Notes under the pieces: model-generated
Seen by the model: the letters and a program-made list of their open reading frames with translations, nothing else
The model's database searches: none
What the model was told of the DNA's origin: nothing
Made by a program: the position numbers and the translations under genes
DNA from: Cherax quadricarinatus
Taxonomy: Eukaryota > Arthropoda > Malacostraca > Decapoda > Parastacidae
DNA length: 64,000 bases
Assembly (NCBI RefSeq): GCF_038502225.1
Contig: NC_091301.1
Span: 14,511,744-14,575,743, forward strand
Direction of reading: 5' to 3'
In this document: positions 34,229 through 47,000 of the stretch, piece after piece
How the letters are laid out: every line of letters begins with the position of its first letter
How positions within the stretch are numbered: position 1 is the stretch's first letter

Positions 34229-37200
34229 ATACCCCTGCAGCTACCTGTGTCCACTACGCCCACTCCCTGTATCATCATACCCCTGCAGCTACCTGTGCCC
34301 ACTGCCCCCACTCCCTGTGTCATCATACCCCTGCAGCTACCTGTGTCCACTACCCCCACTCCCTGGGTCATCATACCCCTGCAGCTACCTGTGTCCACTA
34401 CCCCCACTCCCTGTGTCATCATACCCCTGCAGCTACCAGTGTCCACTACGCCCACTCCCTGAGTCATCATACCCTGCAGCTACCTGTGTCCACTAACCCC
34501 CACTCCATGTGTCATCATACCCCTGCAGCTACCTGTGTCCACTCCCCTACTCCTTGGGTCATCATACCCATGCAGCTACCTGTGTCCACTCCCCCACTCC
34601 CTGGGTCATCATACCCCTGCAGCTACCTGTGTCCACTCCCCCACTCCCTGTGTCATCATACCCCTGCAGCTACCTGTGTCCACTCCCCCACTCCCTGTGT
34701 CATCATACCCCTGCACCTACCTGTGTCCACTCCCCCCACTCCCTGTGTCATCATACCCCTGCAGCTACCTGTGTCCACTCCCCCACTCCCTGTGTCATCA
34801 TACTCCTGCAGCTACCTGTGTCCACTCCCCCCACTCCCTGTGTCATCATACCCCTGCAGCTACCTGTGTCCACTCCCCCCACTCCCTGTGTCATCATACT
34901 CCTGCAGCTACCTGTGTCCACTCCCCCCACTCCCTGTGTCATCATACCCCTGCAGCTACCTGTGTCCACTCCCCCCACTCCCTGTGTCATCATACCCCTG
35001 CAGCTACCTGTGTCCACTCCCCCCACTCCCTGTGTCATCATACTCCTGCAGCTACCTGTGTCCACTCCCCCACTCCCTGTGTCATCATACCCCTGCAGCT
35101 ACCTGTGTCCACACCCCCACTCCCTGTGTCATCATACTCCTGCAGCTACCTGTGTCCACTCCCCCCACTCCCTGTGTCATCATACCCCTGCAGCTACCTG
35201 TGTCCACTCCCCCCACTCCCTGTGTCATCATACTCCTGCAGCTACCTGTGTCCACTCCCCCCACTCCCTGTGTCTTCATACCCCTGCAGCTACCTGTGTC
35301 CACTCCCCCCACTCCCTGTGTCATCATACCCCTGCAGCTACCTGTGTCCACTCCCCCCACTCCCTGTGTCATCATACTCCTGCAGCTACCTGTGTCCACT
35401 CCCCCCACTCCCTGTGTCATCATACCCCTGCAGCTACCTGTGTCCACTCCCCCCACTCCCTGTGTCTCCATACCCCTGCAGCTACCTGTGTCCACTCCCC
35501 CCACTCGCTGTGTTATCATACCCCTGCAGCTACCTGTGTCCACTACCCCCACTCCCTGTGTCATCATACCCCTGGAGCTACCTGTGTCCACTCCCCCCAC
35601 TCGCTGTGTTATCATACCCCTGCAGCTACCTGTGTCCACTCCCCCAACCCACTGTGTCATCATACCCCTCCAGCTACCTGTGTCCACTCCCCCCATTCCC
35701 TGTGTCATCATACCCCTGCAGCTACCTGTGTCCACTCCCCCCACTCGCTGTGTCATCATACCCCTGCAGCTACCTGTGTCCACTCCCCCCACTCCCTGTG
35801 TCATCATACCCCTGCAGCTACCTGTGTCCACTCCCCAACCCACTGTGTCATCATACCCCTGCAGCTACCTGTGTCCACTCCCCCCACTCGCTGTGTCATC
35901 ATACCCTGCAGCTACCTGTGTCCACTCCCCCCACTCGCCGTGTCATCATACCCTGCAGCTACCTGTGTCCACTCCCCCCACTCCCTGTGTCATCATACCC
36001 TGCAGCTGTGTCCACTCCCCCACTCGCTGTGTCATCATACCCTGCAGCTACCTGTGTCCACTCCCCCCATTCGCTGTGTCATCATACCCTGCAGCTAACT
36101 GTGTCCACTCCCCCCACTCGCTGTGTCATCATACCCTGCAGCTACCTGTGTCCACTCCCCCCACTCGCTGTGTCATCATACCCCTGCAGCTACCTGTGTC
36201 CACTCCCCCACTCCCTGTGTCATCATACCCCTGCAGCTACCTGTGTCCACTCCCCCACTCGCTGTGTCATCATACCCCTGCAGCTACCTGTGTCCACTCC
36301 CCCCACTCCCTGTGTCATCATACCCCTGCAGCTACCTGTGTCCACTCCCCCCACTCCCTGTGTCATCATACCTCTGCAGCTACCTGTGTCCACTCCCCCC
36401 ACTCCCTGTGTCTCCATACCCCTGCAGCTACCTGTGTCCACTCCCCCACTCCCTGTGTCATCATACCCCTGGAGCTACCTGTGTCCACTCCCCCACTCCT
36501 TGTGTCATCATACCCCTCCACTACCTGTGTCCACTCCCCCCACTCGCTGTGTTATCATACCCCTGCAGCTACCTGTGTCCACTACCCCCACTCCCTGTGT
36601 CATCATACCCCTGCAGCTACCTGTGTCCACTCCCCCCACTCCCTGTGTCATCATACCTCTGCAGCTACCTGTGTCCACTCCCCCCACTCGCTGTGTCATC
36701 ATACCCCTGCAGCTACCTGAGTCGACTCCCCCCACCCGCTGTGTCATCATACCCCTGCAGCTACCTGTGTCCACTCCCCCACTCGCTGTGTCATCATACC
36801 CCTGCAGCTACCTGTGTCCACTCCCCCCACTCCCTGTGTCATCATACCTCTGCAGCTACCTGTGTCCACTCCCCACACTCGCTGTGTCATCATACCCCTG
36901 CAGCTACCTGTGTCCACTCCCCCCACTCCCTGTGTCATCATACCTCTGCAGCTACCTGTGTCCACGCCCCCCACTCCCTGTGTCATCATACCTCTGCAGC
37001 TACCTGTGTCTACTCTCCCCACTCGCTGTGTCATCATACCCCTGCAGCTACCTGTGTCCACTCCCCCACTCCCTGTGTCATCATACCTCTGCAGCTACCT
37101 GTGTCCACTCCCCCCACTCCCTGTGTCATCATACCTCTGCAGCTACCTGTGTCTACTCTCCCCACTCGCTGTGTCATCATACCCCTGCAGCTACCTGTGT

Positions 37201-39731
37201 CCACTCCCCCACTCCCTGCATCATCATACCCCCGCAGCTACCTGTGTCCACTCCCCCCACTCGCTGTGTCATCATACCCCTGCAGCTACCTGTGTCCACT
37301 CCCCCCACCCGTTGTGTCATCATACCCCTGCAGCTACCTGTGTCCACTCCCCCCACTCCCTGCGTCATCATACCCCTGCAGCTACCTGTGTCCACTCCCC
37401 CCACTCGCTGTGTCATCATACCCCTGCAGCTACCTGTGTCCACTCCCCCCACCCGCTGTGTCATCATACCCCTGCAGCTACCTGTGTCCACTCCCCCCAC
37501 TCCCTGCGTCATCATACCCCTGCAGCTACCTGTGTCCACTCCCCCACTCCCTGCATCATCCTACCCCAGCAGCTACCTGTGTCCACTCCCCCCACTCCCT
37601 GTGTCATCATACCCCTGCAGCTACCTGTGTCCACTCCCCCACTCGCTGTGTCATCATACCCCTGCAGCTACCTGTGTCCACTCCCCCACTCCCTGTGTCA
37701 TCATACCCCTGCAGCTACCTGTGTCCACTCCCCCACTCGCTGTGTCATCATACCCCTGCAGCTACCTGTGTCCACTCCCCCCACTCGCTGTGTCATCATA
37801 CCCCTGCAGCTACCTGTGTCCACTCCCCCACTCGCTGTGTCATCATACCCCTGCAGCTACCTGTGTCCACTCCCCCACTCCCTGTGTCATCATACCCCTG
37901 CAGCTACCTGTGTCCACTCCCCCACCCGCTGTGTCATCATACCCCTGCAGCTACCTGTGTCCACTCCCCCCATCCGCTGTGTCATCATACCCTGCAGCTA
38001 CCTGTGTCCACTCCCCCACCCGCTGTGTCATCATACCCCTGCAGCTACCTGTGTCCACTCCCCCCATCCGCTGTGTCATCATACCCTGCAGCTACCTGTG
38101 TCCACTCCCCCACCCGCTGTGTCATCATACCCCTGCAGCTACCTGTGTCCACTCCCCCCATCCGCTGTGTCATCATACCCTGCAGCTACCTGTGTCCACT
38201 CCCCCACCCGCTGTGTCATCATACCCCTGCAGCTACCTGTGTCCACTCCCCCACTCGCTGTGTCATCATACCCCTGCAGCTACCTGTGTCCACTCCCCCC
38301 ACTCGCTGTGTCATCATACCCCTGCAGCTACCTGTGTCCACTCCCCCACTCGCTGTGTCATCATACCCTGCAGCTACCTGTGTCCACTCCCCCACTCGCT
38401 GTGTCATCATACCCCTGCAGCTACCTGTGTCCACTCCCCCACTCCCTGTGTCATCATACTCCTGCAGCTACCTGTGTCCACTCCCCCACTCCCTGTGTCA
38501 TCATACCCCTGCAGCTACCTGTGTCCACTCCCCCCACTCCCTGGGTCATCATACCCCTGCAGCTACCTGTGTCCACTCCCCCACTCCCTGTGTCATCATA
38601 CCCCTGCAGCTACATGTGTCCACTCCCCCACTCCCTGTGTCATCATACCCCTGCAGCTACCTGTGTCCACTCCCCCACCCGCTGTGTCATCATACCCCTG
38701 CAGCTACCTGTGTCCACTCCCCCACTCGCTGTGTCATCATACCCCTGCAGCTACCTGTGTCCACTCCCCCACTCCCTGTGTCATCATACCCCTGCAGCTA
38801 CCCGTGTCCACTCCCCCCACTCGCTGTGTCATCATACCCCTGCAGCTACCTGTGTCCACTCCCCCACTCCCTGTGTCATCATACCCCTGCAGCTACCTGT
38901 GTCCACTCCCCCACTCGCTGTGTCATCATACCCTGCAGCTACCTGTGTCCACTCCCCCTACTCCCTGTGTCATCATACCCCTGCAGCTACCTGTGTCCAC
39001 TCCCCCCACCCGCTGTGCCATCATACCCCTGCAGCTACCTGGGTCCACTCCCCCCACTCGCTGTGTCATCATACCCCTGCAGCTACCTGTGTCCACTCCC
39101 CCCATCCGCTGTGTCATCATACCCTGCAGCTACCTGTGTCCACTCCCCCCACTCCCTGTGTCATCATACCCCAGCAGCTACCTGTGTCCACTCCCCCCAC
39201 TCGCTGTGTCATCATACCCCTGCAGCTACCTGTGTCCACTCCCCCCACTCGCTGTGTCATCATACCCTGCAGCTACCTCTGTCCACTCCCCCCACCCGCT
39301 GTGTCATCATACCCCTGCAGCTACCTGTGTCCACTCCCCCCACCCGCTGTGTCATCATACCCCTGCAGCTACCTGTGTCCACTCCCCCCACCCGCTGTGT
39401 CATCATACCCTGCAGCTACCTGTGTCCACTCCCCCCACCCGCTGTGTCATCATACCCCTGCAGCTACCTGTGTCCACTCCCCCCACCCGCTGTGTCATCA
39501 TACCCCTGCAGCTACCTGTGTCCACTCCCCCCACCCGCTGTGTCATCATACCCTGCAGCTACCTGTGTCCACTCCCCCACTCGCTGTGTCATCATAACTT
39601 GCAGCTACCTGTGTCCACTCCCCCACTCGCTGTGTCATCATAACTTGCAGCTACCTGTGTCCACTCCCCCACTCGCTGTGTCATCATAACTTGCAGCTAC
39701 CTGTGTCCACTCCCCCCACCCGCTGTGTACA
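34229..39731. repeat. 48/47/46-bp minisatellite, right segment (about 118 units)
   Basis: Same unit as 30647-31018: ATACCCCTGCAGCTACCTGT, then GTCCACTCCCCCCACTCC, then CTGTGTCATC. Length varies through C-run slippage (five or six C) and loss of one C in CATACCCTGC. Units with CACTCGC or CACCCGC become common toward the right, and the last few read CATAACTTGCAGC. One plus-strand frame stays open for 1702 codons and others for 927, 1188 and 841, all with a repeated CSYLCPLP or TPAATCVHSP pattern. This reflects stop-free repeats, not a gene. Confidence 0.97.
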
Positions 39732-39751
39732 TGACGGAAGTCATGTACACA
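39724..39751. repeat. perfect 12-bp hairpin with GGAA loop
   Basis: TGTGTACATGAC (39724-39735) and GTCATGTACACA (39740-39751) are exact reverse complements around the tetraloop GGAA. It sits at the end of the C-rich 48-bp array, just before the spacer to the G-rich 32-bp array. Confidence 0.9.
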
Positions 39752-39917
39752 GAAGAAACATTCTTGACATTCCACATTAAGACCCGTGAGGCTTATTATT
39801 CATAATATTCTTATTATTACTGTTACTGCAGTTGTTTATATAATATTACTCCCAGGGTTTCAAAAATACATTCATCACCAAACGTAATTATCATATTACT
39901 CTTATTGACGGAACAAT

Positions 39918-42900
39918 GTGACGAGTGTGTGACGTGTTCTGATCTGGGTGTGACGAGTGTGTGAGGTGTTCTGGTCTGGGTGTGACGAGTGTGTGACGTG
40001 TTCTGATCTGGGTGTGACGAGTGTGTGAGGTGTTCTGATCTGGGTGTGACGAGTGTGTGACGTGTTCTGATCTGGGTGTGACGAGTGCGTGAGGTGTTCT
40101 GGTCTGGGTGTGACGAGTGTGTGAGGTGTTCTGGTCTGGGTGTGACGAGTGTGTGAGGTGTTCTGGTCTGGACGTGACGAGTGTGTGAGGTGTTCTGGTC
40201 TGAATGTGACGAGTGTGTGAGGTGTTCTGGTCTAGGTGTGACGAGTGTGTGAGGTGTTCTGGTCTGAATGTGACGAGTGTGTGAGGTGTTCTGGTCTAGG
40301 TGTGACGAGTGTGTGAGGTGTTTTGGTCTGAATGTGACGAGTGTGTGAGGTGTTCTGGTCTGAATGTGACGAGTGTGTGAGGTGTTCTGGTCTGGGTGTG
40401 ACGAGTGTGTGAGGTGTTTTGGTCTGGGTGTGACGAGTGTGTGAGGTGTTCTGGTCTGGGTGTGACGAGTGTGTGAGGTGTTTTGGTCTGGGTGTGACGA
40501 GTGTGTGAGGTGTTCTGGTCTGGGTGTGACGAGTGTGTGAGGTGTTTTGGTCTGAATGTGACGAGTGTGTGAGGTGTTCTGGTCTGGGTGAGACGAGTGT
40601 GTGAGGTGTTCTGGTCTGGGTGTGACGAGTGTGTGAGGTGTTCTGGTCTGGGTGTGACGAGTGTGTGAGGTGATCTGGTCTGGGTGTGACGAGTGTGTGA
40701 GGTGTTTTGGTCTGAATGTGACGAGTGTGTGAGGTGTTCTGGTCTGGGTGTGACGAGTGTGTGAGGTGATCTGGTCTGGGTGTGACGAGTGTGTGAGGTG
40801 TTTTGGTCTGAATGTGACGAGTGTGTGAGGTGTTCTGGTCTGGGTGTGACGAGTGTGTGAGGTGATCTGGTCTGGGTGTGACGAGTGTGTGAGGTGTTTT
40901 GGTCTGAATGTGACGAGTGTGTGAGGTGTTCGGATCTGGGTGTGACGAGTGTGTGAGGTGTTCTGGTCTGAATGTGACGAGTGTGTGAGGTGTTTTGGTC
41001 TGAATGTGACGAGTGTGTGAGGTGTTCTGGTCTGGGTGAGACGAGTGTGTGAGGTGTTTTGGTCTGAATGTGACGAGTGTGTGAGGTGTTCTGGTCTGGG
41101 TGTGACGAGTGTGTGAGGTGTTCTGGTCTGGGTGTGACGAGTGTGTGAGGTGTTCTGGTCTGGGTGAGACGAGTGTGTGAGGTGTTCTGGTCTGGGTGTG
41201 ACGAGTGTGTGAGGTGTTTTGGTCTGAATGTGACGAGTGTGTGAGGTGTTCTGGTCTGGGTGTGACGAGTGTGTGAGGTGTTCTGGTCTGGGTGTGACGA
41301 GTGTGTGAGGTGTTCTGGTCTGGGTGAGACGAGTGTGTGAGGTGTTCTGGTCTGGGTGTGACGAGTGTGTGAGGTGTTCTGGTCTGGGTGAGACGAGTGT
41401 GTGAGGTGTTCTGGTCTGGGTGTGACGAGTGTGTGAGGTGTTCTGGTCTGGGTGTGACGAGTGTGTGAGGTGTTCTGGTCTGGGTGTGACGAGTGTGTGA
41501 GGTGTTCTGGTCTGGGTGAGACGAGTGTGTGAGGTGTTCTGGTCTGGGTGTGACGAGTGTGTGAGGTGTTCTGGTCTGGGTGTGACGAGTGTGTGAGGTG
41601 TTCTGGTCTGGGTGTGACGAGTGTGTGAGGTGTTCTGGTCTGGGTGTGACGAGTGTGTGAGGTGTTCTGGTCTGGGTGTGACGAGTGTGTGAGGTGTTCT
41701 GATCTGTGTGTGACGAGTGTGTGAGGTGTTCTGGTCTGAATGTGACGAGTGTGTGAGGTGTTCTGATCTGGGTGTGACGAGTGTGTGAGGTGTTTGGATC
41801 TGGGTGTGACGAGTGTGTGAGGTGTTCTGGTCTGGGTGTGACGAGTGTGTGAGGTGTTCGGATCTGGGTGTGACGAGTGTGTGAGGTGTTCTGATCTGGG
41901 TGTGACGACTGTGTGAGGTGTTCGGATCTGGGTGTGACGAGTGTGTGAGGTGTTCTGGTCTGGGTGTGACGAGTGTGTGAGGTGTTCTGGTCTGTGTGTG
42001 ACGAGTGTGTGAGGTGTTCTGATCTGTGTGTGACGAGTGTGTGAGGTGTTCTGGTCTGTGTGTGACGAGTGTGTGAGGTGTTCTGATCTGTGTGTGACGA
42101 GTGTGTGAGGTGTTCTGATCTGGGTGTGACGAGTGTGTGAGGTGTTCGGATCTGGGTGTGACGAGTGTGTGAGGTGTTCTGGTCTGGGTGTGACGAGTGT
42201 GTGAGGTGTTCTGGTCTGGACGTCACGAGTGTGTGAGGTGTTCTGGTCTGGGTGTGACGAGTGTGTGAGGTGTTCTGGTCTGGGTGTGACGAGTGTGTGA
42301 GGTGTTCTGGTCTGGGTGTGACGAGTGTGTGAGGTGTTCTGGTCTGGGTGTGACGAGTGTGTGAGGTGTTCTGGTCTGGGTGTGACGAGTGTGTGAGGTG
42401 TTCTGGTCTGGGTGTGACGAGTGTGTGAGGTGTTCTGGTCTGGGTGTGACGAGTGTGTGAGGTGTTCTGGTCTGGACGTGACGAGTGTGTGAGGTGTTCT
42501 GGTCTGGGTGTGACGAGTGTGTGAGGTGTTCTGGTCTGGGTGTGACGAGTGTGTGAGGTGTTCTGGTCTGGGTGTGACGAGTGTGTGAGGTGTTCTGGTC
42601 TGGGTGTGACGAGTGTGTGAGGTGTTCTGGTCTGGGTGTGACGAGTGTGTGAGGTGTTCTGGTCTGGGTGTGACGAGTGTGTGAGGTGTTCTGGTCTGGG
42701 TGTGACGAGTGTGTGAGGTGTTCTGGTCTGGGTGTGACGAGTGTGTGAGGTGTTCGGATCTGAATGTGACGAGTGTGTGAGGTGTTCTGGTCTGGGTGTG
42801 ACGAGTGTGTGAGGTGTTCTGGTCGGGATGTGACGAGTGTGTGAGGCGTTCTGGTCGGGATGTGACGAGTGTGTGAGGTGTTCAGGTCTGGATGTGACGA

Positions 42901-43974
42901 GTGTGTGAGGTGTTCTGGTCTGGATGTGACGAGTGTGTGAGGTGTTCTGGTCTGGGTGTGACGAGTGTGTGAGGTGTTCTGGTCTGGGTGTGACGAGTGT
43001 GTGAGGTGTTCTGGTCTGGGTGTGACGAGTGTGTGAGGTGTTCTGGTCTGGGTGTGACGAGTGTGTGAGGTGTTCTGGTCTGGGTGTGACGAGTGTGTGA
43101 GGTGTTCTGGTCTGGATGTGACGAGTGTGTGAGGTGTTCTGGTCTGGGTGTGACGAGTGTGTGAGGTGTTCTGGTCTGGGTGTGACGAGTGTGTAAGGTT
43201 TTCTGGTCTGGATGTGACGAGTGTGTGAGGTGTTCTGGTCTGGGTGTGACGAGTGTGTGAGGTGTTCTGGTCTGGGTGTGACGAGTGTGTGAGATGTTCT
43301 GGTCTGGGTGTGACGAGTGTGTAAGGTTTTCTGGTCTGGATGTGACGAGTGTGTGAGGTGTTCTGGTCTAGATGTGACGAGTGTGTGAGGTGTTCTGGTC
43401 TGGGTGTGACGAGTGTGAGGTGTTCTGGTCTAGATGTGACGAGTGTGTGAGGTGTTCTGGTCTGCGTGTGAGGAGTGTGTGAGGTGTTCTGGTATGGGTG
43501 TGACGAGGGTGTGAGGTGTTCTGGTCTGGGTGTGACGAGTGTGTGAGGTGTTCTGGTCTGGGTGTGACGAGTGTGTGAGGTGTTCTAATCTGGGTGTGAC
43601 GAGTGTGTGAGGTGCTCTGGTCTGGGTGTGACGAGTGTGTGAGGTGTTCTGGTCTGGGTGAGACGAGTGTGTGAGGTGTTCTGGTCTGGGTGAGACGAGT
43701 GTGTGAGGTGTTCTGGTCTGGGTGAGACGAGTGTGTGAGGTGCTCTGGTCTGGGTGTGACGAGTGTGTGAGGTGCTCTGGTCTGGGTGAGACGAGTGTGT
43801 GAGGTGTTCTGGTCTGGGTGAGACGAGTGTGTGAGGTGTTCTGGTCTGGGTGAGACGAGTGTGTGAGGTGCTCTGGTCTGGGTGTGACGAGTGTGTGAGG
43901 TGCTCTGGTCTGGGTGTGACGAGTGTGTGAGGTGTTCTGGTCTGGGTGAGACGAGTGTGTGAGGTGTTCTGGTC
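39918..43974. repeat. 32-bp minisatellite, about 127 units
   Basis: GTGACGAGTGTGTGAGGTGT repeats every 32 bases, completed by TCTGGTCTGGGT. Common variants are TCTGATCTG, TTTGGTCTGAAT, GGTGAGACGAG and GGATGTGACG. Isolated units lose two bases (near 43408). A 664-codon minus-strand frame with a 32-residue period results because the repeat has no stops there. Confidence 0.97.
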
Positions 43975-44073
43975 TAACAGGAACTAAGACCGTAGTAATC
44001 ACTTATCACCTAAGGAAGCTCCTCGTACCTTTACTCACAAACACAAACGTAATACAAAAATACTTGTTCACGG

Positions 44074-47000
44074 TGTGGTAGACTGGTAGATTGATACAAG
44101 AGCAGGTAGTGTGGTAGACTGGTAGAGTGATACAAGAGCAGGTAGTGTAGTAGACTGGTAGAGTGATACAAGAGCAGGTAGTGTGGTAGACTGGTAGATT
44201 GATACAAGAGCAGGTAGTGTGGTAGACTGGTAGAGTGATACAAGAGCAGGTAGTGTGGTAGACTGGTAGATTGATACAAGAGCAGGTAGTGTGGTAGACT
44301 GGTAGAGTGATACAAGAGCAGGTAGTGTGGTAGACTGGTAGAGTGATACAAGAGCAGGTAGTGTGGTAGACTGGTAGAGTGATACAAGAGCAGGTAGTGT
44401 GGTAGACTGGTAGAGTGATACAAGAGCAGGTAGTGTGGTAGACAGGTAGAGTGATACAAGAGCAGGTAGTGTGGTAGACTGGTAGAGTGATACAAGAGCA
44501 GGTAGTGTGGTAGACTGGTAGAGTGATACAAGAGCAGGTAATGTGGTAGACTGGTAGAGTGATACAAGAGCAGGTAGTGTGGTAGACTGGTAGAGGGATA
44601 CAAGAGCAGGTAGTGTAGTAGACTGGTAGAGTGATACAAGAGCAGGTAGTGTGGTAGACTGGTAGAGTGATACAAGAGCAGGTAGTGTGGTAGACTGGTA
44701 GAGTGATACAAGAGCAGGTAGTGTGGTAGACTGGTAGAGTGATACAAGAGCAGGTAGTGTAGTAGACTGGTAGAGTGATACAAGAGCAGGTAGTGTGGTA
44801 GACTGGTAGAGTGATACAAGAGCAGGTAGTGTGGTAGACTGGTAGAGTGATACAAGAGCAGGTAGTGTGGTAGACTGGTAGAGTGATACGAGAGCAGGTA
44901 GTGTGGTAGACTGGTAGAGTGATACAAGAGCAGGTAGTGTGGTAGACTGGTAGAGTGATACAAGAGCAGGTAGGGTGGTAGACTGGTAGAGTGATACAAG
45001 AGCAGGTAATGTGGTAGACTGGTAGAGTGATACAAGAGCAGGTAATGTGGTAGACTGGTAGAGTGATACAAGAGCAGGTAGTGTGGTAGACTGGTAGAGT
45101 GATACAAGAGCAGGTAGTGTAGTAGACTGGTAGAGTGATACAAGAGCAGGTAGTGTGGTAGACTGGTAGAGTGATACAAGAGCAGGTAGTGTGGTAGACT
45201 GGTAGAGTGATACAAGAGCAGGTAGTGTGGTAGACTGGTAGAGTGATACAAGAGCAGGTAGTGTGGTAGACTGGTAGAGTGATACGAGAGCAGGTAGTGT
45301 GGTAGACTGGTAGAGTGATACAAGAGCAGGTAGTGTGGTAGACTGGTAGAGTGATACAAGAGCAGGTAGGGTGGTAGACTGGTAGAGTGATACAAGAGCA
45401 GGTAGTGTGGTAGACTGGTAGAGTGATACAAGAGCAGGTAGTGTAGTAGACTGGTAGAGTGATACAAGAGCAGGTAGTGTGGTAGACTGGTAGAGTGATA
45501 CAAGAGCAGGTAGTGTGGTAGACTGGTAGAGTGATACAAGAGCAGGTAGTGTGGTAGACAAGTAGAGTGATACAAGAGCAGGTAGTGTGGTAGACTGGTA
45601 GAGTGATACAAGAGCAGGTAGTGTGGTAGACTGGTAGAGTGATACAAGAGCAGGTAGTGTGGTAGACTGGTAGAGTGATACAAGAGCAGGTAGTGTGGTA
45701 GACAGGTAGAGTGATACAAGAGCAGGTAGTGTGGTAGACTGGTAGAGTGATACAAGAGCAGGTAGTGTGGTAGACTAGTAGAGTGATACAAGAGCAGGTA
45801 GTGTGGTAGACTGGTAGAGTGATACAAGAGCAGGTATTGTGGTAGACTGGTAGAGTGATACAAGAGCAGGTAGTGTGGTAGACTGGTAGAGTGATACAAG
45901 AGCAGGTAGTGTGGTAGACTGGTAGAGTGATACAAGAGCAGGTAGTGTGGTAGACTGGTAGAGTGATACAAGAGCAGGTAGTGTGGGTGACTGGTAGAGT
46001 GATACAAGAGCAGGTAGTGTGGTAGACTGGTAGAGTGACGCAGGAACAGGTAGTGTGGTAGACTGTTAGAGTGATACAAGAGCAGGTAGTGTGGTAGACT
46101 GGTAGAGTGATACAAGAGCAGGTAGTGTGGTAGACTGGTAGAGTGATACAAGAGCAGGTAGTGTGGCAGACTGGTAGAGTGATACAAGAGCAGGTAGTGT
46201 GGTAGACTGGTAGAGTGATACAAGAGCAGGTAGTGTGGTAGACTGGTAGAGTGATACAAGAGCAGGTAGTGTGGTAGACTGGTAGAGTGATACAAGAGCA
46301 GGTAGTGTGGTAGACAGGTAGAGTGATACAAGAGCAGGTAGTGTGGTAGACTGGTAGAGTGATACAAGAGCAGGTAGTGTGGTAGACTGGTAGAGTGATA
46401 CAAGAGCAGGTAGTGTAGTAGACTGGTAGAGTGATACAAGAGCAGGTAGTGTGGTAGACTGGTAGAGTGTTACAAGAGCAGGTAGTGTGGTAGACTGGTA
46501 GAGTGATACAAGAGCAGGTAGTGTGGTAGACTGGTAGAGTGATACAAGAGCAGGTAGTGTGGTAAACTGGTAGAGTGATACAAGAGCAGGTAGTGTGGTA
46601 GACTGGTAGAGTGATACAAGAGCAGGTAGTGTGGTAGACTGTTAGAGTGATACAAGAGCAGGTAGTGTGGTAGACTGGTAGAGTGATACAAGAGCAGGTA
46701 GTGTGGTAGACTGTTAGAGTGATACAAGAGCAGGTAGTGTGGTAGACTGGTAGAGTGATACAAGAGCAGGTAGTGTGGTAGACAGGTAGAGTGATACAAG
46801 AGCAGGTAGTGTGGTAGACTGGTAGAGTGATACAAGAGCAGGTAGTGTGGTAGACTGGTAGAGTGATACAAGAGCAGGTAGTGTGGTAGACTGGTAGAGT
46901 GATACAAGAGCAGGTAGTGTTGTAGACTGGTAGAGTGATACAAGAGCAGGTAGTGTGGTAGACTGGTAGAGTGATACAAGAGCAGGTAGTGTGGTAGATT

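Noticed and set aside
34535..39643. 1702-codon plus-strand open frame
   Set aside because: Entirely composed of the 48-bp minisatellite. Several frames are open at once and there is no non-repeat coding sequence or splice signal.
40232..42226. 664-codon minus-strand frame
   Set aside because: Artefact of the 32-bp repeat (three units make a 32-residue period).
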